Shown here piece after piece: positions 17,270-24,441 of a stretch of DNA of 64,000 nt. Each line of letters opens with the position of its first letter. Positions within the stretch are counted from its first letter, which is position 1. The DNA comes from Thioalkalivibrio sp. ALE14. Its GTDB lineage: Bacteria; Pseudomonadota; Gammaproteobacteria; Ectothiorhodospirales; Ectothiorhodospiraceae. The DNA lies in the NCBI RefSeq assembly GCF_000376845.1, contig NZ_AQXY01000023.1, forward strand, positions 1 through 64,000, written 5' to 3'. The position numbers and the translations under genes were made by a program. The notes under the pieces are model-generated. The model was given only the letters and a program-made list of their open reading frames with translations. It was not told where the DNA came from and ran no database searches.

Positions 17270-17363
17270 TGTAGGAGTGTCTTGTGGGAGCCGGCTTGCC
17301 GGCGAAGCCCCTGCCAGAGCCGGACGCGGGCAGGGGCATTCGCGTGCAAGCACGCTCCCACGG
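17270..17363. repeat. REP-like compound element after the toxin gene
   Basis: It begins four bases after the toxin stop codon: TGTAGGAGTGTCTTGTGGGAG, then a second start GGAGCCGGCTTGCCGGCGAAG, and ends GCGTGCAAGCACGCTCCCAC. The left end looks like one element nested in another. Confidence 0.75.
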
Positions 17364-17388
17364 GGGCTGGGGAGCTGAAGTCGTCCAC

Positions 17389-17425
17389 AAAAAAGCCCGG
17401 GCCGAGCGAACTCGGACCGGGCTTT
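17389..17425 (-). terminator. Rho-independent terminator after the PfkB-family kinase gene
   Basis: On the minus strand: AAAGCCCGGTCCGAG-ttcg-CTCGGCCCGGGCTTTTTT. The stem has one mismatch and ends in six T residues. It may also stop plus-strand transcripts from the toxin-antitoxin pair. Confidence 0.88.
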
Positions 17426-17465
17426 ATGCGTTCCCGGGCGGGTGCCCGGGGCGGCGTGAGGTCGC

Positions 17466-18398
17466 TTAGTAGCGGTAGCCGAAGGCCTTTTCGAACTGGT
17501 CGGCGAACTCGTCGGCGGTGAAGTGGTGGTTCTGGGTGCCGGAGTGGGCGATCTTGATCGAGCCGATCAGCGAGGCGATGCGGCCGGTGGTTTCCCAGTC
17601 GTAGCCCTTTTCCAGGCCGAACAGGATGCCGGCGCGGTAGGAGTCGCCGCAGCCGGTCGGGTCCTTGATCGCGGCCGGCTCGACCGACGGGATGGTGATC
17701 TTCTTGCCGCCGGTGTAGATGTCGGAGCCGTCGCCGCCACGGGTGACGATCATCGCGTCCACCATCTCCGCCAGCTGCTCCATGCTCATGCCGGTGCGAT
17801 CGGCGGTCAGCTGCGCCTCGTAGTCGTTGAAGGCGGCGTAGGTGGCGTTCTCCATGAAGCGCTTCAGGTCGTCGCCGTCGAACATCGGCAGGCCCTGGCC
17901 CGGGTCGAACATGAACGGGATGCCGGCATCCGCGAACTGCTGGGCGTGCTCGATCATGCCGTCACGGCCGTCCGGGGAGACGATACCGACCTTGATGCCG
18001 TCGGCGTCGGTGACCTGCTGCTGGTGCGAGAAGCCCATCGCGCCCGGGTGGAAGGCGGTGATCTGGTTGTCGTCCTGGTCGGTGGTGATGAAGGCCTGAC
18101 CGGTGTAGGTGTCCTTCAGCTCCTTGACGAACTTGCGCGAGATGCCGTGCTTGTCCATCCAGTCGGCGTAGGGGGCGAAGTCGCCGCCCACGGTCGCCAT
18201 CACGGTCGGGTCCGCGCCCAGCAGCTTCATGTTGTAGGCGATGTTGCCGGCGCAGCCGCCGAACTCGCGGCGCATGTCCGGGACCAGGAAGGACACATTC
18301 AGCATGTGCACCTTGTCCGGGAGGATGTGGTTCTTGAAGCGGTCGGGGAACACCATGATGGTGTCGTAGGCCATGGACCCACAGATCAGTGCGGACAT
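17466..18398 (-). CDS. PfkB-family kinase, adenosine kinase-like
   Basis: 310 residues, AAGGAG site before the ATG at 18398. Ribokinase/PfkB signatures are both present: the N-terminal GGCAGNIAYNMKLLGADPTVMATVGGDF and the C-terminal IKDPTGCGDSYRAGILFGL, which holds the catalytic Asp and the anion hole. I lean to adenosine kinase from the CGSMAYDTIM start and the acidic FDPGQGLPMF region, but sugar-kinase substrates are possible. As an adenosine kinase it would convert adenosine to AMP, for example after SAM-cycle turnover. It is a single gene with its own terminator. Confidence 0.88.
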   Translation of the reverse strand: MSALICGSMAYDTIMVFPDRFKNHILPDKVHMLNVSFLVPDMRREFGGCAGNIAYNMKLLGADPTVMATVGGDFAPYADWMDKHGISRKFVKELKDTYTGQAFITTDQDDNQITAFHPGAMGFSHQQQVTDADGIKVGIVSPDGRDGMIEHAQQFADAGIPFMFDPGQGLPMFDGDDLKRFMENATYAAFNDYEAQLTADRTGMSMEQLAEMVDAMIVTRGGDGSDIYTGGKKITIPSVEPAAIKDPTGCGDSYRAGILFGLEKGYDWETTGRIASLIGSIKIAHSGTQNHHFTADEFADQFEKAFGYRY

Positions 18399-18539
18399 TG
18401 TTGCTCCTTAGCGTTGGCTGAAAACGTTGTCGTGCCGCCCTCTGTGGACGGCACAGGACGGCCCGGGGCGCGCGCTGGAAGCCCTGATGGCGCGCCGATC
18501 ACGGGTCGTACGATGCGCATAGGGTAAGTATTTGGGCGC

Positions 18540-18983
18540 AAAACAACAAATCGGGGGACGACGGAAGCAGGCGTCGCGCTGGCTTTGTGCCCGATTTCAG
18601 CGATTGCCACGTCGCCTTCGGCGCCTCGCAATGACGTTGCTTTTGCCCCCGTCATTGCGAGGCGCGTAGCGCTGAAACAAGCCCTTTCCGAAACCACCCG
18701 ATCCGTCTTCGGTGTCAGCTTCGGGAGGTTACTCGCTTCGCTCTCCCTTCGGGCCGGCCTGCAGCCGTTCAACGCGCTGCGCGCTTTTGTGCCACGGTCC
18801 CTGCGGAGCCTCGCGGTGACGGGACAGGACACAACGTCATCGCGAGGCGCCGGAGGCGACGTGGCGATCTCCGGACGTAACCCCGATGTTTGCCCGGCTG
18901 GAGCGGCGGCGCTGCTTTTGGCGACGTGGTGCGGGGGGCTTTGTGGCAGCATGGAGCTATTCCCGCGAGCGAGGGCGAGGCCG
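18540..18983. repeat. Gene-free stretch with several GTCATTGCGAGG repeats in both orientations
   Basis: Copies read GATTGCCACGTCGCC / GCCTCGCAATGACG at 18602-18635 (minus), CGTCATTGCGAGGCG at 18650-18675 (plus), GAGCCTCGCGGTGACGGG near 18805-18823 (minus, diverged) and CGTCATCGCGAGGCG / GACGTGGCGATCTCCGG at 18836-18876 (plus). No credible gene is seen. Confidence 0.7.
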
Positions 18984-19160
18984 ATGAATCCGCGCGTACT
19001 GATCCCGATCCTGATCATCCTGTTGCTGCTGCTGAGCCTGTGGTCCATGAGCCTGGACGGGGGTGGCGGCATACTGCCCGGTGCGCCGGATACCGGGGCG
19101 GCGCCCGTCGGCGAGCGACCGGCCCTGCTGGCGGGCTCGCTCGTTCCCCGGACGGGATGA
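18984..19160 (+). CDS. Small single-span membrane protein preceding the ABC transporter
   Basis: 58 residues: [20 protein letters not shown] gives one N-terminal membrane helix, followed by a Gly-rich, Pro-rich tail facing the periplasm. Its TGA stop overlaps the ATG of the ABC ATPase (ATGA), the usual sign of coupled translation, which is the main reason for calling it a gene. A GAGG-type site is upstream but closely spaced. No family is recognised; it may be an accessory subunit of the exporter. Confidence 0.5.
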   Translation: MNPRVLIPILIILLLLLSLWSMSLDGGGGILPGAPDTGAAPVGERPALLAGSLVPRTG

Positions 19161-19906
19161 GCCCGGCCGCGGCGCAGGCCCCGGATGCCGGGGCGGCCGG
19201 GCGCGAGGTGATCTTTCGCGCCTCGGGGGTGACCAAGGTCTACCGCATGGGCGAGGTGACCATCCACGCCCTGCGCGGGGTGGACCTGGAGCTCTACGCC
19301 GGTGAGCTGGTGGTGATGCTGGGGGCCTCGGGCTCGGGCAAGTCGACGCTGCTGAACATCATGGGCGGGCTGGATACCGCGTCCGAGGGCGAGGTGCGCT
19401 ACCGCGACCAGGACCTGGCGCAGGCCTCCGAGCGCACGCTGACGGCCTTTCGCCGTGACCATGTTGGCTTCGTGTTTCAGTTCTACAACCTGATCGCCAG
19501 CCTGACCGCGCGCGAGAACGTGGCCATCGTCACCGAGATCTCGCGTGATCCGATGTCGCCCGAGGAGGCGCTGGCGCTGGTCGGGCTGGAGGACCGCATG
19601 GACCACTTCCCCTCCCAGCTCTCCGGCGGCGAGCAGCAGCGCGTGGCCATTGCCCGAGCGATCGCCAAGCAGCCGGCGGTGCTGTTGTGCGACGAGCCGA
19701 CCGGCGCGCTGGATTCGAAGACCGGCATCCGCGTGCTGGAGGTGCTGCAGCATATCAACGAGCGCCTGGACACGACGGTGGCGATCATCACCCACAACGC
19801 GGTGATCGGGGAGATGGCCGATCGCGTGATCCACCTGAGCGACGGGCGCGTGAGCGAGATCCACGAGAACGCCACGCGCCAGCCGCCGTCCGCGCTGCAC
19901 TGGTAG
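19157..19906 (+). CDS. ABC transporter ATPase, MacB/LolD-like
   Basis: 249 residues. Walker [11 protein letters not shown]-loop FVFQFYNLI, signature [15 protein letters not shown], Walker [17 protein letters not shown] and the switch His in IITHN are all intact. The FQFYNLI and EPTGALD wording is typical of the MacB/LolD/FtsE group, which works with FtsX-type permeases in mechanotransmission rather than classical import. It overlaps the 58-residue ORF and is followed 18 bp later by its permease. Confidence 0.95.
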   Translation: MSPAAAQAPDAGAAGREVIFRASGVTKVYRMGEVTIHALRGVDLELYAGELVVMLGASGSGKSTLLNIMGGLDTASEGEVRYRDQDLAQASERTLTAFRRDHVGFVFQFYNLIASLTARENVAIVTEISRDPMSPEEALALVGLEDRMDHFPSQLSGGEQQRVAIARAIAKQPAVLLCDEPTGALDSKTGIRVLEVLQHINERLDTTVAIITHNAVIGEMADRVIHLSDGRVSEIHENATRQPPSALHW

Positions 19907-19924
19907 CGACGGCGCTCCTGCCCT

Positions 19925-22285
19925 GTGCGTGCCCTCAACCGCAAGATCCTGCGCGATCTCGGCCACCTGAAGGGCCAGGCGGCGGCCATCGCGCTGGTGA
20001 TCGCCAGCGGGGTGATGACGCTGGTGATTGCGGTTACCAGTTTTGACGCCCTGACCATCACCAAGGAGCGCTTCTACTCTGAATACCACTTCGCCGACGT
20101 GTTCGCGGAGATCACGCGCGCGCCGGAGAGCGCGGTGGAACGCTTCCGCGACGCGCCGGGCATCAACCAGATCGAGACCCGCGTGCAGGCCCCGGTCCGC
20201 CTGGAGGTCGCCGGTTTTGACGACCCGATTCGCGGAACCGTGCTGTCCATACCGGACGGGGGCGAGCCGCTGCTGAACCGGCTCTACCTGCGCGAGGGCC
20301 GGCTGCCCGAGCCCGGGCGCGAGCGCGAGGTGGTGGTCAGCGAGGCCTTCGCCGAGGCGCATGGGCTGGGCGCCGGCGATGCCCTGCGCGCGATCATCGA
20401 CGGGCGCCTGACCGACCTGCAGATCAGCGGTATCGCGCTGTCGCCCGAGTTCGTCTACCAGATCAGCCCCACCGACCTGCTGCCGGACTACGAGCGCTAC
20501 GGCATCCTGTGGATGAACCGTCGCGCGCTGGCGGCCGCCTATGGCATGGAGGGGGCGTTCAACTCCGTCACCGTGAGTCTGCAAGCGGGCGCCGACCCGG
20601 AGCCCGTGATCGAGGCCATGGACCGCGCGCTGGCCCGCTACGGCGGCCTGGGTGCCTACGGGCGCGAGGACCAGTTCTCGCACCGCTTCCTGTCCGAGGA
20701 GCTGACCCAGCTGCGCGCCCAGGCGGCGATCCTGCCGACCATCTTCCTGGCGGTCGCGGCCTTCCTGCTGAACGTCGTAGTCGGGCGTATCATCCGCTCG
20801 CAACGTGAGCCGATCGCGGTGCTCAAGGCCTTCGGGTATGGCAATGGCGCGATCGCCGGACACTACGCCCTGCTGACCGGTGGCATCGTGCTGATGGGCT
20901 GTGCGCTGGGGCTGGCGTTCGGGGCCTGGGCTGCGCAGGGCCTGGCCGGTATCTATGCCGAGTACTTCCGCTTCCCGGAGATGAGCTTTCGCCTGCAGCC
21001 GTGGGTGATGGTGCTGGCGGCGGTAGTGGCGATGGGCGCGGCGATGCTCGGCACCTTCCGTGCCGTCTGGCAGGCGGTGCGCATGGCCCCGGCCGAGGTC
21101 ATGCGCCCGCCGGCTCCGGAGCGCTTTCACCGCGGCTGGATGGAGCGCACGGCGGCCTGGCGCGCGATCGACCAGCCCACCCGGATCATCCTGCGCAACC
21201 TCGCGCGCCACCGGCTCAAGTCCGTGCTGTCGGTGATCGGGATCGGCCTGTCCGGCGGACTGCTGCTGATGGGTGCCTACCAGCTGAATGCCGTGGATCA
21301 GATGCTGGACACCCAGTACGGCCAGGTGTTGCAGATGGATATCGATCTGCAGTTCACCGATCCGGTGCCGGCGCGTGTGGCCGGGGAGCTGCGCCACGAG
21401 CCGGGCGTGCTGGCGGTGGAGACCTTCCGCGCGGTGCCGGTGCGGCTGGTCGGGGTGAACCGCGAGGAGCGCGTACGCCTGCTGGGACTGGATGCCGAGC
21501 CGCGCCTGCGTCAGTTGCCGATGGCGGGCGGTCGCGGCCGCCTGCCGGATGAAGGCATCCTGCTGACCGACTACCTGGCGGAGCAGCTGGGGCTGCGCGT
21601 CGGCGACCCGGTGGAGGTCGAGATCCTGGAGGGGCGCCGGCGCACGGTCTCGGTCCCGCTGGCCGGGGTGGTGGAGGAGCCGATCGGCGTCGGCGCCTAC
21701 ATGTACCGCCCGGCGCTGAATCGCCTGATCGGCGAGGGGCCGGCCGTCTCCGGTGCGTGGCTGCTGACCGACCGTGCACAGGAGGAGGCCCTGTTCCGCA
21801 GTCTGTCCGATCGGCCGCGCGTCGCCAGCGTCGGTCTGATCGCGGAAGCCGAGCGCAACATCCGCGAATACATCGGCGAGACGATCATCGTGTTCGCCCT
21901 GGTGTTCGTGGCGCTGGCGGTGTCCATCGCCTTCGCCGTGACCTACAACAACGCTCGCATCACCTATGCCGAACGCGCCCGTGACCTGGCGACGCTGGAG
22001 GTGCTCGGCTACTCGCGCGGCCAGGTGAGCTGGATCCTGTTGGGCGAGATCGCCGTGCTGACGCTGGCGGCGATCCCGGTCGCCTGGCTCACCGGTACGG
22101 GTTTCGCCTGGCTGCTGAACCAGGCCTTCGCGATGGACTTGCTGCGCGTGCCGTTCGTGATCACGCCGCAGGCCTACGGCTTCGCCGCGCTGGGCATCCT
22201 GGTGGCGGCCAGCCTGACCGCCTTCCTCGCCTGGCGCCGCCTGCAGAGCCTCGACCGCGTACAGGCCCTGAAGGCGGCGGAGTAG
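19925..22285 (+). CDS. FtsX/MacB-type ABC permease (duplicated FtsX domains)
   Basis: 786 residues from a GTG start (MRALNRKILRDLGHLKGQ). A first helix near 18-42 is followed by a periplasmic MacB-core-like domain (about 50-240). Three helices lie near 270-400, then a repeat of the plan: helix near 440 (VLSVIGIGLSGGLLLMG), a second large periplasmic domain, and three C-terminal helices (about 655-775). This 'large permease' layout is common in exporters for lipids or envelope components. The cargo is unknown. It is co-oriented with the ATPase and, after a repeat-filled gap, the adaptor. Confidence 0.9.
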   Translation: MRALNRKILRDLGHLKGQAAAIALVIASGVMTLVIAVTSFDALTITKERFYSEYHFADVFAEITRAPESAVERFRDAPGINQIETRVQAPVRLEVAGFDDPIRGTVLSIPDGGEPLLNRLYLREGRLPEPGREREVVVSEAFAEAHGLGAGDALRAIIDGRLTDLQISGIALSPEFVYQISPTDLLPDYERYGILWMNRRALAAAYGMEGAFNSVTVSLQAGADPEPVIEAMDRALARYGGLGAYGREDQFSHRFLSEELTQLRAQAAILPTIFLAVAAFLLNVVVGRIIRSQREPIAVLKAFGYGNGAIAGHYALLTGGIVLMGCALGLAFGAWAAQGLAGIYAEYFRFPEMSFRLQPWVMVLAAVVAMGAAMLGTFRAVWQAVRMAPAEVMRPPAPERFHRGWMERTAAWRAIDQPTRIILRNLARHRLKSVLSVIGIGLSGGLLLMGAYQLNAVDQMLDTQYGQVLQMDIDLQFTDPVPARVAGELRHEPGVLAVETFRAVPVRLVGVNREERVRLLGLDAEPRLRQLPMAGGRGRLPDEGILLTDYLAEQLGLRVGDPVEVEILEGRRRTVSVPLAGVVEEPIGVGAYMYRPALNRLIGEGPAVSGAWLLTDRAQEEALFRSLSDRPRVASVGLIAEAERNIREYIGETIIVFALVFVALAVSIAFAVTYNNARITYAERARDLATLEVLGYSRGQVSWILLGEIAVLTLAAIPVAWLTGTGFAWLLNQAFAMDLLRVPFVITPQAYGFAALGILVAASLTAFLAWRRLQSLDRVQALKAAE

Positions 22286-23240
22286 TCCTCAGCCTTTGGG
22301 GGGCTTCGCTAGCCGCCTGCCTGGTGGTGGCTGGGCCTGGTTCGGCATCCGGTGTTTGCGTGCTTTCGGTCTGTCGCCTGCCAATGATTGGCTAGGCATG
22401 GTTCGTCCTCTGGTGTTTACGGTGGTTTCGGTCCGCAACCTGCCGTGCGCTGACTCGCCAGCGCGCCCCGAGGTCCTTTCTTGCTTGCCCAAGAAAGGAC
22501 CCAAAGAAGGGCACCCGGATTTCGCCCGGGAACCTTGCTCCAGGGCTCTCGGGCCGGCGGCGCTGAACTCGCTGCGCTGCGCTTCGCTCAGACATCCAGC
22601 GCCTTCTCCCGGCCCGAGAGCCCTTCCGCAAGGGGCTCCATACGGGAGGCGAAGGTCAAAACCGAACGTGTCCCCACGTTTGCGCCTAACCATAGGCAAC
22701 GCCGTCCGACCCCCCCGGCGCCCGCTAGCGGGCGCGGCACGCAATGGCCGAAGGCCGAGCGTGCCCAGATGCCGGAAGACCTAGCCATCCCCCACTGGCA
22801 AGACCATCGGGACGGCCGTTGTCTTGACCTTGCCCCCGTTGTCGTCGCGCCGAGTGGAGAGGGTTTTCGCGGGATCAGAGGCGCTGGATGTCTGAGCGAA
22901 GCCGCAGGCGTAGCGAGTTCAGCGCCGCCCGCGAAAACCCTCGGAGCGAGGGAAACCCCGGCCCGCACAGCGGGCCGGGGTCGCGGCAGTCGGGCGTGTT
23001 TCTTGGGTACTTCTTTGCACGAGCAAAGAAGTACCTCGCGGCGCGCTGGCGAGTCAGCGCCAGGCAGTATGCGGACCGTAGGCACGTAAACACCTGATGC
23101 CGAACCAGGACCAGCCTTACAGCGACTGTTTGTCAGCATCGGTCAGGTGATAACCGAGGGTGGCAACTTGCAGACTCAAAGCCCAGGCGTGCCGGGCGAT
23201 GAGGGGAGCGCCGGATGGCGGGATTTGCGAGACTGGCGTT
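22286..23240. repeat. Gene-free 950-bp stretch: inverted pair of mosaic structured repeats
   Basis: Two related units lie head to head. Unit A (22329 to about 22660, plus) starts GGCTGGGCCTGGTTCGGCAT; unit B (about 22840-23116, minus) starts GGCTGGTCCTGGTTCGGCAT when read from 23116. Shared modules in the same order are GGTGTTTACG, the hairpin GCGCTGACTCGCCAGCGCGCC-CGAGGT, an AAGAA-rich hairpin (TTTCTTGCTTGCCCAAGAAA in A, ACTTCTTTGCTCGTGCAAAG in B), and GGCGGCGCTGAACTCGCT, then CTTCGCTCAGACATCCAGCG. The GC-rich spacers between modules differ. No frame here looks like a real protein. Confidence 0.75.
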
Positions 23241-24434
23241 ATGGCGATGAAGAAGCGCATCACGGTTGGGCTCATTGTGCTGGCGGGGGTCGCCGCGCTG
23301 GTGTGGGCGCTGCGCCCGCAGCCGGTGCCGGTGTCGCTGACCACGGTCGAGGCCGGCCCGTTCGAGGAGACCGTGCGCGAGGAGGGCCGTACCCGACTGC
23401 GCGAGACTTATACCGTGTCGGCGCCGATTGCCGGCTATTTGCATCGGGTGGCGCTGGAGGAGGGCGATGCAGTCGCGCTTGGCGACACATTATTCCGCCT
23501 GGAGCCGCTGCCGACGCCGGCGCTGGATGCGCGCTCGCGCGAGCAGGCGCGGGAGAACCTGGCGGCCGCGCGTTCGCGACTGCAAAGCGCCGAGGCGAAC
23601 CTCGACAATCTGCGGGCCGAGGCGCGGTTTGCCGAGTCCGAGTACCGCCGCCACCAGGAGCTGTTCGAGCGCGGCGCTGTCTCGGCGACCGAGCTGGAAC
23701 GCATGGAGACGATGCGCGACCGGGCACGATCTGCGGTGCGGGCGGGCGAGTCCGCGGTGGAGGTCGCGCGCAGCGAGATCGAGAGCGCCCGCGTGGTGCT
23801 GGATATTGCCAGCGGCCAGATGCCGGAATCCGAGGCGGATACCCTGTCCGTACGTTCGCCTGCCGAGGGCGTGGTGCTGGAGCGCTACCGTTGCTGCGAG
23901 GGCACGATCGGGGCCGGCGAGCCGGTGCTGGTCGTGGGCAATCTGGATGACCTGGAGGTGCAGGTGGACCTGCTGTCCATGGACGCGGTGCGCGTGGTGC
24001 CGGGGATGCGGGTGCGTCTGACCGACTGGGGCCGCGATGCCAAGCTGGAGGCGACCGTGCGCCGGGTGCAGCCGTTTGGCTTTACCAGGGTCTCCGCATT
24101 GGGTGTTGACGAACAGCGCGTGCCGGTGATCCTCGACCTCGATGCGGTCGAGGCGCGCATGGCGGGCCTGGCTGTTGGCTATCGCGTGGAGGCCGAGTTC
24201 GTCCTGTGGGAGGGCGACGCGGTGCTGCAGGTGCCGACCAGTGCGCTGTTCCGTGACCGCGGCGACTGGTCCGTGTTCGTGGTCGAGGAGGGGCGTGCCG
24301 AGCCGCGTCGGGTCGACGTCGGTCGCCGTTCCGGGTTCACCATGCAGATCCTGGAGGGGCTGGCGGAGGGCGAGCGCGTGGTGACCCGCCCGGGAGACCG
24401 CGTGCAGGCCGGTACCCGCGTCGTCGAAAACTGA
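23241..24434 (+). CDS. HlyD-type periplasmic adaptor (membrane fusion) protein
   Basis: 397 residues starting MAMKKRITVG; a weak ribosome site precedes, and the open frame extends upstream to 23160. A signal-anchor helix spans residues 7-24. The order is N-terminal biotinyl-lipoyl half (APIAGYLHRVALEEGDAV), a long alpha-hairpin (about 95-195), the second lipoyl half (VRSPAEGVVLERYRCCEG), a beta-barrel (EVQVDLLSMDAVRVVPGM) and the membrane-proximal domain (LQVPTSALFRDRG). Such adaptors join inner-membrane exporters to outer-membrane channels. It most likely serves the upstream ATPase/permease despite the repeat-filled gap. No TolC-like gene is nearby. Confidence 0.9.
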   Translation: MAMKKRITVGLIVLAGVAALVWALRPQPVPVSLTTVEAGPFEETVREEGRTRLRETYTVSAPIAGYLHRVALEEGDAVALGDTLFRLEPLPTPALDARSREQARENLAAARSRLQSAEANLDNLRAEARFAESEYRRHQELFERGAVSATELERMETMRDRARSAVRAGESAVEVARSEIESARVVLDIASGQMPESEADTLSVRSPAEGVVLERYRCCEGTIGAGEPVLVVGNLDDLEVQVDLLSMDAVRVVPGMRVRLTDWGRDAKLEATVRRVQPFGFTRVSALGVDEQRVPVILDLDAVEARMAGLAVGYRVEAEFVLWEGDAVLQVPTSALFRDRGDWSVFVVEEGRAEPRRVDVGRRSGFTMQILEGLAEGERVVTRPGDRVQAGTRVVEN

Positions 24435-24441
24435 CCTGCCC

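Noticed and set aside
18386-21397. 1003-residue open frame on the minus strand opposite the ABC ATPase and permease
   Set aside because: Its antisense partner has complete ABC motifs; the minus frame shows shadow composition (Arg/His/Gly/Gln-rich) and no domain.
22296-23139. Overlapping open frames of 150-200 residues in the mosaic repeat
   Set aside because: Both strands and several frames are open at once because of high GC; the text is Arg/Pro/Ala-rich and matches inverted repeat modules, not a protein.
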